A stretch of DNA of 64,000 nt from DATLGB01 sp963726825 (lineage in GTDB: Bacteria; Actinomycetota; Thermoleophilia; Solirubrobacterales; Solirubrobacteraceae), in the NCBI GenBank assembly GCA_963726825.1, contig CAVSDT010000002.1:434001-498000 (forward strand), written 5' to 3'. Position 1 is the stretch's first letter. Every line of letters starts with the position of its first letter. Of the stretch, positions 15,768 to 23,296 are shown piece by piece. Under the pieces are notes generated by a model, which was not told the origin of the DNA, did no database searches, and worked only from the letters and a program-made list of their open reading frames with translations. The translations under genes and the position numbers were made by a program.

Positions 15768-16990
15768 GAGGCGAGCGCCGCGCGGAGCCGGCGCAGGCCC
15801 TCGCGCAGCTCCTCCGGCGGGTGCGCCGTGAACGAGAGACGCAGCGTCGAGCGGTCCGGCTCGCCCGCGTAGAACGGGAAGCCGGGCACGTACGCCGCGC
15901 CGTGCTCGATCGCGCGCGGCAGCCGCGCCTCGGCGTCCATCCCGTCGGGCAGGCGCGCCCACACGAACATCCCGCCCTCCGGCGCGTTGTGGGTCGAGCC
16001 GGGAGGCAGCGCGTCGAGGAGGCCGTCGAGCAGGACGTCGAGGCGCTCCCGATAGGCGGCGCGCGGCGTCTCGAGGTGCGCGTCGAGGTCGCGCGTCCCG
16101 AGCCACCGCGCCGCGGCGGCCTGGTCGAGGGTCGAGGTGTGCAGGTCGGCCGCCTGCTTGGCGATCGTCAGCGGCGCGCGCAGCGCCTCGGGCGCGCGCA
16201 CCCAGCCGATCCGCAGGCCGGGGGCGAGGACCTTCGACAGCGTCGACAGCGCGAGCGTGCGGTCCTCCGCGCCGGGGAGCGTCGCGACGGCCGGCAGCGC
16301 CTCGCCGCGATAGCGCAGCTCGGAGTACGGGTCGTCCTCGACGATCCACAGGCCGACCCGCGCAGCGACCTCGGCCAGCGCCCGCCGCCGGTCCAGCCCC
16401 AGGGTGCGGCCGGTCGGGTTCTGGAAGGTCGGGATGACGTAGAGGAGCTTGGCCTTCAAGCGCTTGGCGAGGTCCTCGACGGCCCCCGGGTCCAGCCCGT
16501 CCTCGTCGCAGGGGACGGGGACGAGCGTCGCGCCCGCCAGGCCGAAGGCCTGCAGCGCGGCGAGGTAGGACGGCTCCTCGACCAGCACGACGTCACCGGG
16601 CTCCAGCAGCGCGGTGGCGACGAGCGTCAGCGCCTGCTGCGAGCCGGAGCAGATCAGCAGGTCGTCCGGCGCGGTCGGCAGCCCACGGGCGGTCAGCCGC
16701 GCGGCGACGAGCTCACGCAGGAGCGGGTCGCCCTCGGTGGTCGAGTACTGGAGCGTCCTGCCGGCGCGGTCGTCGTGCAGGACGTGCGCGGCCGCCTCGC
16801 GCATCCCCGCGGCGTCGAAGAGCTCGGGGGCCGGCAGGCCGCCGGCGAACGAGATGATCCCGGGCCGCTGCGTCAGCGCGAGGATCTCCCGGACAGGGGA
16901 GGACTTCACGGTGCGCAGACGCGCGGCGAGGGCGGGTGGTGCGACGGACTCGGGGGTCGATGCGGCGGGCACGGCGGGCTCCTGGTTCAC
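15764..16990 (-). CDS. PLP-dependent aminotransferase (class I/II, 2-aminoadipate type)
   Basis: This 408-aa fold-type I enzyme resembles LysN/2-aminoadipate transaminases and the catalytic part of MocR regulators, but has no HTH domain. The Schiff-base lysine lies in LSTLSKVLAPGLRIGW. Other landmarks are ICSGSQQALTLVA, VEEPSYLAALQAFG, the Asn-containing IPTFQNPTGRTLG and VEDDPYSELRY. It starts at GTG 16990 and ends with a 4-nt overlap with the convergent RibD-like gene. The upstream region carries a 12-bp palindrome that might be an operator. The amino acid substrate is unknown. Confidence 0.88.
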   Translation of the reverse strand: MNQEPAVPAASTPESVAPPALAARLRTVKSSPVREILALTQRPGIISFAGGLPAPELFDAAGMREAAAHVLHDDRAGRTLQYSTTEGDPLLRELVAARLTARGLPTAPDDLLICSGSQQALTLVATALLEPGDVVLVEEPSYLAALQAFGLAGATLVPVPCDEDGLDPGAVEDLAKRLKAKLLYVIPTFQNPTGRTLGLDRRRALAEVAARVGLWIVEDDPYSELRYRGEALPAVATLPGAEDRTLALSTLSKVLAPGLRIGWVRAPEALRAPLTIAKQAADLHTSTLDQAAAARWLGTRDLDAHLETPRAAYRERLDVLLDGLLDALPPGSTHNAPEGGMFVWARLPDGMDAEARLPRAIEHGAAYVPGFPFYAGEPDRSTLRLSFTAHPPEELREGLRRLRAALAS

Positions 16991-17079
16991 GGGCGGGGGT
17001 GGTCGGCGTGCGTCATCGCCCGGGCCTCGGGTGGGCCGGTCAGCGGGCGACGACGGGAGCTACTCGGTGCAGGCGCATC

Positions 17080-17091
17080 GGTCAGCTGACC
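17080..17091. promoter_or_regulatory. 12-bp perfect palindrome upstream of aminotransferase
   Basis: GGTCAGCTGACC is a perfect palindrome about 90 bp upstream of the aminotransferase start at 16990. It could be a regulator site; no direct evidence ties it to a protein. Confidence 0.3.
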
Positions 17092-17176
17092 TTACCGGGG
17101 AATCGGGCCGAGGTCGACGCCTGAGCGAACCCTCGCCGTTTCGGCGCGCGGCCGCGAACCAGCCGCAGGGGGTTTC

Positions 17177-17230
17177 CGCGACCGGGTTGCACCGGGTAGC
17201 GGATCGGCTACCCCCTGCAACCCGGTCGCG
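17177..17230. terminator. Large near-perfect hairpin after the methyltransferase gene
   Basis: The 24-nt left arm (17177-17200, beginning CGCGACCGGGTTGCA) and right arm (17207-17230) match at 22 of 24 positions, with a 6-nt loop GGATCG. It begins 9 nt past the methyltransferase stop (17240, minus strand). There is no T-tract, so it may be a GC-type terminator or mRNA-stabilising stem, or a mobile palindromic repeat. Confidence 0.55.
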
Positions 17231-17239
17231 AGATCGTCC

Positions 17240-17974
17240 TCAGTCCGGTCGGCGCGCCGCGAAGTTCAAGCGCACGTAGTCGATCACCGGCTCGGGCAGT
17301 CGGTCGGCGACATCGCGCACCAGCGCGGCACCCGCCTCCGGCCCGAGCCGCTCGACGTGCTCCCCCAGCACCACGGTCGTCAGGTACTCCTCCAGGCCCT
17401 CGCGCGTCAGGACGGCCGGCCGCGGCGTCAACGTCGCCCACACGTCGACGAACCCGAGCCGTTGCAGTCGTTGCACCAGCTCGTGGTCCCCCGAGAAGTG
17501 CTTGCCCGACTCGTGCACGCCCGCGGCGGCGAGTGCGGTCACGACGGTCGCGATGTTGCCCTCACCGCCGCACTCGGCCCGGATGAGCCCGCCGGGCCGC
17601 AGGACGGAGAAGAGCGCCGTGAACAGCGCGTCGTGATCGAGGACCCAGTGGAAGGTCGAGGTCGAGACGATCACGTCGACCGGCTCGATCGCCAGTGGCG
17701 CGCCGAGGTCGGCGTGCACGTACGACACGCGCTCGTCGTCCCCCAGCCGTTCCCGGGCGACGTCGAGCATCGCCTGGGACCCGTCGAGCGCGACGACCTC
17801 ACCGCGGGGCAGGCGCTCCAGCAGCCGTTCGGTCACCCGTCCCGTGCCACAGCCGGCGTCGAGCACCCGCTCGTCGCCGCGCAGCTCGAGCGCGTCGACG
17901 AGCTCCACGCCGCGCTCGGTCATCGGCGCGCCGATGAGGTCGTAGGAGGCCGCGTTCCACTCTCGGGGGCTCAT
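17240..17974 (-). CDS. Class I SAM-dependent methyltransferase
   Basis: This is a 244-aa methyltransferase of the Methyltransf_11/25 type with motif I ERVLDAGCGTGRVTERLL, acidic motif II VVALDGSQAMLDVA and YVHADLGAPLAIEPVDVIVS, and a post-motif FSVLRPGGLIRAECGG. The opening WNAASYDLIGAPM resembles trans-aconitate 2-methyltransferase-like proteins. The ATG at 17974 is preceded by TACGTT 7 nt upstream. It is divergent from a LysR regulator 70 bp away, which makes it that regulator's most likely target. The methyl acceptor is unknown. Confidence 0.85.
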   Translation of the reverse strand: MSPREWNAASYDLIGAPMTERGVELVDALELRGDERVLDAGCGTGRVTERLLERLPRGEVVALDGSQAMLDVARERLGDDERVSYVHADLGAPLAIEPVDVIVSTSTFHWVLDHDALFTALFSVLRPGGLIRAECGGEGNIATVVTALAAAGVHESGKHFSGDHELVQRLQRLGFVDVWATLTPRPAVLTREGLEEYLTTVVLGEHVERLGPEAGAALVRDVADRLPEPVIDYVRLNFAARRPD

Positions 17975-18008
17975 GGGGGGCAACGTACGCCCGCCGCGGC
18001 CACGGCAC

Positions 18009-18026
18009 AACGCCGCAAACAGCGTT
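18009..18026. promoter_or_regulatory. Candidate LysR-type operator between divergent genes
   Basis: AACGC and GCGTT half-sites are separated by 8 bp, between the methyltransferase (start 17974) and the LysR gene (start 18045). Just downstream, CATAAT lies about 8-10 nt before the lysR ATG. Divergent placement of a dyad is typical of LysR autoregulation; this is inference from position. Confidence 0.35.
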
Positions 18027-18044
18027 CAGCCATAATGGATCGGG

Positions 18045-18938
18045 ATGGACTGGATGCGTGACGAGGGGCGCCTGCAGGCGTTCATGGCGGTCGCCGACAC
18101 CGGGTCGTTCTCCGGCGCCGCGCGGGCGCTCGGCCAGACGCAGCCCGGGGTCTCGACGCTCGTCGCCGCCCTGGAGTCCAGCCTCGGCACGCCGCTGTTC
18201 GTCCGGTCCCGCGCGGGAGCCCAGCTGACCGAGGCCGGCGAGGCGCTGCAGCCGCACGCGGCCCACATCCTCGGCACCGCGGAGGAGGCGCGGCGCGCCG
18301 TCGACGCCGCGACGGGTGCCCGGCGCCGCCGGCTGCGCGTGGGTGGTGGCGAGGTCCTCATGACCTACGTCCTTCCGCCCGCGCTGGCCAAGCTGCGCGA
18401 CCGCCTTCCCGGCCTGGAGGCGCGCTTCTCGATCGTGGGGGAGGAGTCCGCCGTGCTGACCGCCTTGCGCGACCGGCGCATCGACCTCGCGCTGCTGACC
18501 GACCGCGCCGCGGCGGCGGGGCTGATCGTCGAGCCCTTCGCCACCGACTCGCTCACCTGCCTCGTCCCGGCCGACCACCCGCTGGCGAGCGCCGACCCGC
18601 CCGTCTCCCTGCCGGTGCTCAACGACGAGACGCTCGTCGTGCGCTCCCGCGGTGCGGTCGACCGCCGCGAGGTGGACCGGCTGCTCGAGCGCGCCGGCGT
18701 CAAGCCGCGCAACCTGCTCGTCGCGAGCACGTTCGAGGCGGTCCGCCACTGCGTGCGGGCCGGGCTCGGCGTGGCCCTGGTCCCGGCCGCCGCGGCGTCC
18801 GGCCGGGCGACGGTCGCCGTCGCGCTGGAGGACCCGCCGACGTTCCGCTACTGCCTCGTCCGCCGCGAGGGCGAGCCGCCGCCGGTCGCCGCGGCGCTGC
18901 TCGACGCGCTCGAGGCGGTGACGGCTAGCTCGGGATGA
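18045..18938 (+). CDS. LysR family transcriptional regulator
   Basis: The 297-aa product has an N-terminal winged helix-turn-helix (LQAFMAVADTGSFSGAARAL, then GQTQPGVSTLVAALESSLG and TPLFVRSRAGAQLTEAGEAL) and a C-terminal periplasmic-binding-like effector domain (RLRVGGGEVLMTYVLPPAL and CVRAGLGVALVPAAAA). It is divergent from the SAM methyltransferase and shares a short promoter region with an AACGC/GCGTT dyad, so autoregulation and control of the methyltransferase are likely. Its 3' end overlaps the convergent hemolysin III gene by 14 nt. The inducer is unknown. Confidence 0.92.
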   Translation: MDWMRDEGRLQAFMAVADTGSFSGAARALGQTQPGVSTLVAALESSLGTPLFVRSRAGAQLTEAGEALQPHAAHILGTAEEARRAVDAATGARRRRLRVGGGEVLMTYVLPPALAKLRDRLPGLEARFSIVGEESAVLTALRDRRIDLALLTDRAAAAGLIVEPFATDSLTCLVPADHPLASADPPVSLPVLNDETLVVRSRGAVDRREVDRLLERAGVKPRNLLVASTFEAVRHCVRAGLGVALVPAAAASGRATVAVALEDPPTFRYCLVRREGEPPPVAAALLDALEAVTASSG

Positions 18939-19578
18939 CCCAGCCGGCCATGGCGGCGAAGTGGCAGGCGGCGGCGAGCACGACGCACGCGTGGAAGACC
19001 TCATGGAAGCCGAAGGTCTCCGGCCAGGGGTTCGGCCGCTTGAGCGCGTAGACGATCGCGCCCCCCGTGTAGAACGCGCCGCCGATGCAGATGAGCGCGA
19101 ACGGCGCGACGCCGAGGTCGTCCGCGACGGGCGGCAGCACGAACACCGCCAGCCAGCCCATCGCGAGGTACAGCGCCGCGGCGAGCACACGCGGCGCGGT
19201 GATCCACGCCACGGAGAAGATCACGCCGGCGAGGGCGCAGCTCCACACGACGACGAGGACGACCCAGCGCGCGCTGCCGTCCATGACGAGGATCGCGATC
19301 GGCGTGTAGGTCGACGCGATGAAGACGAAGATCGTCGAGTGGTCGATGCGCCGCAGCAGGGGGCGCCAGCGCGGGTCCCAGCGCCAGCGGTGATACAGCG
19401 CCGAGCCGGCGAACAGCGCGCACAGCCCGGTGCCGTAGATCGCGGCTGCCGCCCGGGCCGCACCGTCCGGCGCCAGCACGAGGAGGACGATCGCTCCGGC
19501 GACCGCGAACCAGAACGCCCACGCGTGGGTGACCCCGCGCAGCAGCGGCTTGAGCTCGGGCATGTCCGGCAGGGACAT
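18925..19578 (-). CDS. Hemolysin III / adiponectin-receptor family membrane protein
   Basis: This 217-aa, seven-helix membrane protein of the HlyIII/PAQR family carries the conserved metal-site elements: GSALYHRW after helix 2, RIDHSTIFVFIASTYTP, and HEVFHACVVLAAACHF in the last helices (HxxxH). These residues coordinate zinc in PAQR proteins and suggest a ceramidase-like or related hydrolase. The ATG at 19578 has TACGAT 6 nt upstream. It is divergent from the MerR gene and convergent with lysR. A physiological role is not established for bacterial members. Confidence 0.88.
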   Translation of the reverse strand: MSLPDMPELKPLLRGVTHAWAFWFAVAGAIVLLVLAPDGAARAAAAIYGTGLCALFAGSALYHRWRWDPRWRPLLRRIDHSTIFVFIASTYTPIAILVMDGSARWVVLVVVWSCALAGVIFSVAWITAPRVLAAALYLAMGWLAVFVLPPVADDLGVAPFALICIGGAFYTGGAIVYALKRPNPWPETFGFHEVFHACVVLAAACHFAAMAGWVIPS

Positions 19579-19626
19579 GCAGCGATCGTATCCCCGCGTG
19601 CTCGCCGCGCACATAAGCTCGGTCAG

Positions 19627-20313
19627 GTGGCTGAGGAGCTGACGATCGACGAGCTGGCGCGCGAGACGGGGATGACCGTGCGCAACATCCGCTCCCACGC
19701 GACGCGTGGGTTGCTGCAGCCCCCCGTCGTGCGTGCGCGCACGGGCTACTACGGCCCCGACCACGTGGCGCGCCTGAAGCTCATCCAGGAGCTGCAGGGC
19801 AACGGCTACAACCTCGCCGCGATCAAGCACCTCGTCGCGCGCACGGGCGGCCGGTCCTCCGAGGACGTGCTCACGTTCGCACGCTCGCTCCTGTCCCCCT
19901 ACGAGCCGGAACAGCCGGAGATCGCCGAGGCCGACGAGCTCGTCGAGCGCTTCGGGCCCCTCGACGAGAAGACGATCGCGAAGGCGCTGAAGCTCGGTGT
20001 GGTGGTCGACATCGGCGAGGGCAAGTACGAGATCCCCTCGCCGACGCTGCTGCGCGGCGGCGACGCGCTCGTCGACCTCGGCGTGCCGATCGACAAGGTC
20101 CTCTCGATCCTCGAGCACGCGTCACGCCAGACGGACTCGATCGCCGAGCGCTTCGTCGGCCTCTACATGGACAAGCTCTGGGATCCCGACGCGGCCGAGA
20201 CGCTCGACGAGCTGCGCCGCCTCGCCTCCGACGTGGTGATGACGCTCTTCCATCAGCGGATGACGCGCCGGACCGAGAAGGCCTTCGACAAGGAACTGCA
20301 CCGCGGCACGTGA
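19627..20313 (+). CDS. MerR family transcriptional regulator
   Basis: The 228-aa protein has an N-terminal MerR winged helix (LTIDELARETGMTVRNIRSH, then GLLQPPVVRARTGYYGPDHV and ARLKLIQELQGNGYNLAAIK), a linker helix and a long C-terminal helical domain (residues 90-228) without a cysteine metal site. Start is GTG 19627 with TAAGCT 7 nt upstream. Its last codons overlap the Nudix regulator start (GTGA), so both regulators are co-expressed with the aldose epimerase-Ohr gene. The C-terminal domain probably binds an organic ligand or a partner protein. Confidence 0.88.
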   Translation: MAEELTIDELARETGMTVRNIRSHATRGLLQPPVVRARTGYYGPDHVARLKLIQELQGNGYNLAAIKHLVARTGGRSSEDVLTFARSLLSPYEPEQPEIAEADELVERFGPLDEKTIAKALKLGVVVDIGEGKYEIPSPTLLRGGDALVDLGVPIDKVLSILEHASRQTDSIAERFVGLYMDKLWDPDAAETLDELRRLASDVVMTLFHQRMTRRTEKAFDKELHRGT

Positions 20314-20975
20314 GCGGGCTCGAGGCGACCAACAGCGCCGGCTACACGGCCCCGATCGGGCTCACCGCCGACCCGGTCGTGCTCACGCTCGCGGAGGGTC
20401 GCCTGTGCGTGCTGCTCGCGCGCCGCCTCGAGCCGCCCCAGCGCGGCGAGTACGCGCTTCCGGGTGGCTTCGTCGGCGCCGACGAGGCGCCCGAGCAGAC
20501 CGCCGAGCGCAAGCTGCGGGAGAAGACGGGCGTCGCCTCCGTCCACCTCGAGCAGCTGCGCACCTACGCCGCGCCCGACCGTGACCCGCGCGGCTGGCTG
20601 CCGTCGGTCGCGTCGATGGCGTTGGTCGGGCCCGACGCGCTCCCGGCCGACCGTCCCGCGGGGCGCGACGCCGACTGGTTCCCCGTCGACGCCCTTCCGC
20701 CGCTCGCGCTCGACCACGCGCGCATCGTCGACGACGCGCTGTGGCGGCTGCGGGCCCGCGTCGCCGACAAGGCGTGGTTCGTCGGCGTCGCCGGCGGCCT
20801 GCTGCCGGAGCGCTTCACGCTGGCCGAGGCGCAGCGGCTCTACGAGGCGCTGCGCGGCGAGACCGTCGACGCCGCGAACTTCCGCCGCGACGTGCGCGCG
20901 ACCGGCCTGCTGACCGAGACGGGCGAGACCCGCCGGGACGGGCCCGGCCGACCTGGGATGGTGTACACGCGATGA
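20310..20975 (+). CDS. NrtR-like regulator: degenerate Nudix domain plus winged helix
   Basis: The 221-aa protein has a Nudix domain (residues 20-140) with box GGFVGADEAPEQTAERKLREKTG and a C-terminal winged-helix region (residues 145-221, KAWFVGVAGGLLPERFTLAE). The box reads REKTG where hydrolases have REUxEExG, so a catalytic glutamate is missing. That, with the C-terminal domain, fits the NrtR class in which Nudix senses a nucleotide-like ligand. It overlaps the MerR gene upstream (GTGA) and the epimerase gene downstream (ATGA). The regulated pathway may be sugar metabolism given the neighbour. Confidence 0.8.
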   Translation: MSGLEATNSAGYTAPIGLTADPVVLTLAEGRLCVLLARRLEPPQRGEYALPGGFVGADEAPEQTAERKLREKTGVASVHLEQLRTYAAPDRDPRGWLPSVASMALVGPDALPADRPAGRDADWFPVDALPPLALDHARIVDDALWRLRARVADKAWFVGVAGGLLPERFTLAEAQRLYEALRGETVDAANFRRDVRATGLLTETGETRRDGPGRPGMVYTR

Positions 20976-22306
20976 CACTCGTCCTTCAAGCCGGTGAGCT
21001 GCGCGCGGTCTTCGAGCCGGAGGTCTCGCTCGTCGGGTCCTCGCTGACCCACCGCGGCGAGGAGCTGCTCGGGCAGCGCAAGGGCCTCGAGACCTACCGC
21101 GAGTCCGGCAGCTCGATGGGCATCCCGTTCCTGCACCCGTGGGCGAACCGCCTCGGCGGCTTCGGCTACGGCGAGGTCGAGCTGCCGGAGGACTCGCCGC
21201 TGCTGCACGTCGACAAGGAGACGGGCCTGCCGATGCACGGCCTGCTCCACGGGCGCGCGGCGTGGACCGTCGTGTCGGCCGACGAGACCTCGTTCGTCGC
21301 GACGCTCGACTTCGGCGACCACCCCGAGTGGCTGGCGCTGTTCCCGTTCCCGCACGTCTTGACCGTCTCCGTGACGCTGTCGCCGACGGGTCTCGAGCAC
21401 GTCACGGAGCTGCGCGCCACCGGCGTCATCCCCGTCCCCGTCGCCTTCGGCTGGCACCCCTACCTCGTGCTGCCCGGCGTCGCCCGCGAGGACTGGATCG
21501 TCGAGGCCGACCTCGCTGAGCGGCTCACCCTGTCGCCGTCCAAGCTGCCCACGGGCGAGGCCCCGTTCGCGCCGTTCGAGGACGGCCGGCTCGGCGACCG
21601 CGACATCGACGAGGGCTACCGCGGCGCCCTCGGGACCTCGATGGTCCTGCGCGGCGGCGGCCGGCGGCTCTCGATCGGGCTGATCGAGGGCTACTCACAC
21701 GCGCAGGTCTTCGCCCCCGCGGAGGACGACGTCGTCGCCTTCGAGCCGATGACCGCCCCCGCCGACGCGCTGCGGTCCGGCTGGGACCTGCGCCGAGTCC
21801 TGCCCGGGCAGTCGCTGCGGTGCGTGTTCCGGCTCGGGCGTGGCCTAGCAGACGGCGTCGAGATGACGACCGCACGCGGACGTGCTGAGCTACCGCCCAT
21901 GGCGATCATCTACACGACCACGGGCGTCTCGACGGGCATGGGGCGCGACGGCGCGACGGCCATCGAGGACTCCGACCTCAGGCTTGACCTCTCCCGCCCC
22001 GGCCAGGGCGACGGCACGAACCCCGAGCAGCTCTTCGCGATGGGCTACGCCGCCTGCTTCCACTCGGCCCTGAAGGGCGTCGGCTCCGCGCAGAAGCTCT
22101 CGGTCAAGGACTCCTCCGTGAAGGCGTCCGTCTCCCTGGACAAGGACGACGACGGCGGCTTCTCGATCGCGGTCGAACTCGTCGCGACGATCCCGGCGCT
22201 GTCGCAGGAGGAGGCCCAGCAGCTGGTCGAGGCGGCCCACCAGGTCTGCCCGTACTCCAAGGCGACCCGGGGGAACATCCCGGTGGAGGTGTCGGCGGCG
22301 GGCTGA
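20972..22306 (+). CDS. Aldose 1-epimerase fused in frame to Ohr hydroperoxide reductase
   Basis: One uninterrupted frame of 444 codons. Residues 1-300 are an aldose 1-epimerase (galactose mutarotase-like) domain: FLHPWANRLGGFGYG, LPMHGLLHGRAAW and AFGWHPYLVLPGV carry the conserved His residues and FEPMTAPADAL the late acidic site. After about 12 linker residues an Ohr domain begins at residue 310 with Cys362 and Cys426. The start ATG overlaps the Nudix gene stop (ATGA). No stop codon lies between the domains in this frame, so either a bifunctional protein is made or Ohr is also started at 21899. This pairing is unusual. Confidence 0.75.
   Translation: MTLVLQAGELRAVFEPEVSLVGSSLTHRGEELLGQRKGLETYRESGSSMGIPFLHPWANRLGGFGYGEVELPEDSPLLHVDKETGLPMHGLLHGRAAWTVVSADETSFVATLDFGDHPEWLALFPFPHVLTVSVTLSPTGLEHVTELRATGVIPVPVAFGWHPYLVLPGVAREDWIVEADLAERLTLSPSKLPTGEAPFAPFEDGRLGDRDIDEGYRGALGTSMVLRGGGRRLSIGLIEGYSHAQVFAPAEDDVVAFEPMTAPADALRSGWDLRRVLPGQSLRCVFRLGRGLADGVEMTTARGRAELPPMAIIYTTTGVSTGMGRDGATAIEDSDLRLDLSRPGQGDGTNPEQLFAMGYAACFHSALKGVGSAQKLSVKDSSVKASVSLDKDDDGGFSIAVELVATIPALSQEEAQQLVEAAHQVCPYSKATRGNIPVEVSAAG
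21899..22306 (+). CDS. ohr: Ohr organic hydroperoxide resistance domain, possible independent start
   Basis: Read from ATG 21899 this is a normal-length Ohr (135 aa). It opens MAIIYTTTGVSTGMGRDG like typical Ohr proteins and has both redox cysteines (Cys53 in GYAACFHSAL and Cys117 in VCPYSKATRGN). Ohr reduces organic hydroperoxides with lipoylated proteins as electron donors. The frame is continuous with the upstream aldose epimerase, and no good ribosome site precedes the ATG. Separate translation is therefore possible but not shown. A 12-bp stem follows 11 nt after the stop. Confidence 0.6.
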   Translation: MAIIYTTTGVSTGMGRDGATAIEDSDLRLDLSRPGQGDGTNPEQLFAMGYAACFHSALKGVGSAQKLSVKDSSVKASVSLDKDDDGGFSIAVELVATIPALSQEEAQQLVEAAHQVCPYSKATRGNIPVEVSAAG

Positions 22307-22317
22307 CGCTTGCCCGA

Positions 22318-22358
22318 TCGTCCGGCACCTGAGAGATTGAGCGCTCGGTGCCGGACGA
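22318..22358. promoter_or_regulatory. 12-bp stem overlapping the HNH start codon
   Basis: TCGTCCGGCACC (22318-22329) and its exact complement GGTGCCGGACGA (22347-22358) flank a 17-nt loop. The right arm contains the GTG start (22348) of the HNH gene. It may terminate ohr transcription, hide the HNH start in read-through mRNA, or be an operator. Confidence 0.5.
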
Positions 22359-23295
22359 ACGTGACTATGCCCTGCGTGCGGCGGCGCTGAACCAGGCTCG
22401 CGAGCTGCAGCGGCGCTACCAGGACCTCATCCCGCTGGCAGCGCTGCGTGCTGGCTTCACCCACAGCGGGCAGCGAGTGAGCTTCGGGTCGTTCTTCGAC
22501 GGCATCTTCCGACCGCAGCAGATGGCGAGCCCAGCAGCTCTGGCGATCGTGACGGCGGCGCCGAAGGGGTCGCGCCCAGCGCCGTACGAGGACGAGTTCG
22601 ACGAGGAAAGCGGACGCTTCAGCTACCGCTTCCGCGAAGCCCAGACCACCTCCGTCTCAGCCCTCCGCGCAGCCGATCGCGACAACAGGGCGCTGATCGC
22701 GGCGCACGAGCAACTCGAGCCGCTGATCTACTTCCGCGGGATCGCGCCGGGCCAGTACGCGGTGGTGGCGCCGGTCTTCATCGTCGCGGTCGACGAAGTC
22801 GAGCGGTTGGTGCACTTCGAGGCGGCACTGCCGTTGCAGGACACGACGCCAGCCGGCCTGGTCTCGGACCCCGACACGCGCGCGTACGCCACCCGTGAGG
22901 CGGTGTACCGGCTGCATCAGCACCGGTTCCGCGCGGCAGTGCTGCGCGCGTACTCGACCCGGTGTGCGGTCTGCAAGCTCAAGGAGACCTCGCTTTTGCA
23001 GGCGGCGCACATCATCGAGGACCGTGACCCTTCGGGCTACGCAACGGTGGTCAACGGGATCTCGTTGTGCGCCATCCACCACCTCGCGTACGACCGCAAC
23101 CTGCTGGGGATCGACCCGGAGGGCGTCGTGCACATCGCGACTCGTTTGCTGCACGAGATCGACGGACCGATGCTCAAGTCCGGGCTCCAGGCGTTCCACG
23201 GCGCGGCCATGCTCGAGCCAAAGCGGCAGCTCGACCGACCGGACCCTGACAGGCTCGGCGTGCGCTTCGAGCAGTTCGAGCGCGCGGCGGCCTGA
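22348..23295 (+). CDS. HNH endonuclease, restriction-like
   Basis: The 315-aa protein has a C-terminal HNH nuclease (residues 195-260): a CAVCKLKETSLLQAAHIIED zinc/His motif, then ISLCAIHHLAYDRNLLGID. The N-terminal 190 residues, including FRPQQMASPAALAIVTAAPK and LIYFRGIAPGQYAVVAPVFI, look like a PUA/SRA-type recognition domain seen in HNH restriction enzymes. No methyltransferase is adjacent, so a modification-dependent (type IV) nuclease is plausible. The GTG start sits inside a 12-bp stem. Codon use is slightly less GC-rich than in neighbours, in line with an acquired gene. Confidence 0.8.
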   Translation: MPDERDYALRAAALNQARELQRRYQDLIPLAALRAGFTHSGQRVSFGSFFDGIFRPQQMASPAALAIVTAAPKGSRPAPYEDEFDEESGRFSYRFREAQTTSVSALRAADRDNRALIAAHEQLEPLIYFRGIAPGQYAVVAPVFIVAVDEVERLVHFEAALPLQDTTPAGLVSDPDTRAYATREAVYRLHQHRFRAAVLRAYSTRCAVCKLKETSLLQAAHIIEDRDPSGYATVVNGISLCAIHHLAYDRNLLGIDPEGVVHIATRLLHEIDGPMLKSGLQAFHGAAMLEPKRQLDRPDPDRLGVRFEQFERAAA

Positions 23296-23296
23296 A

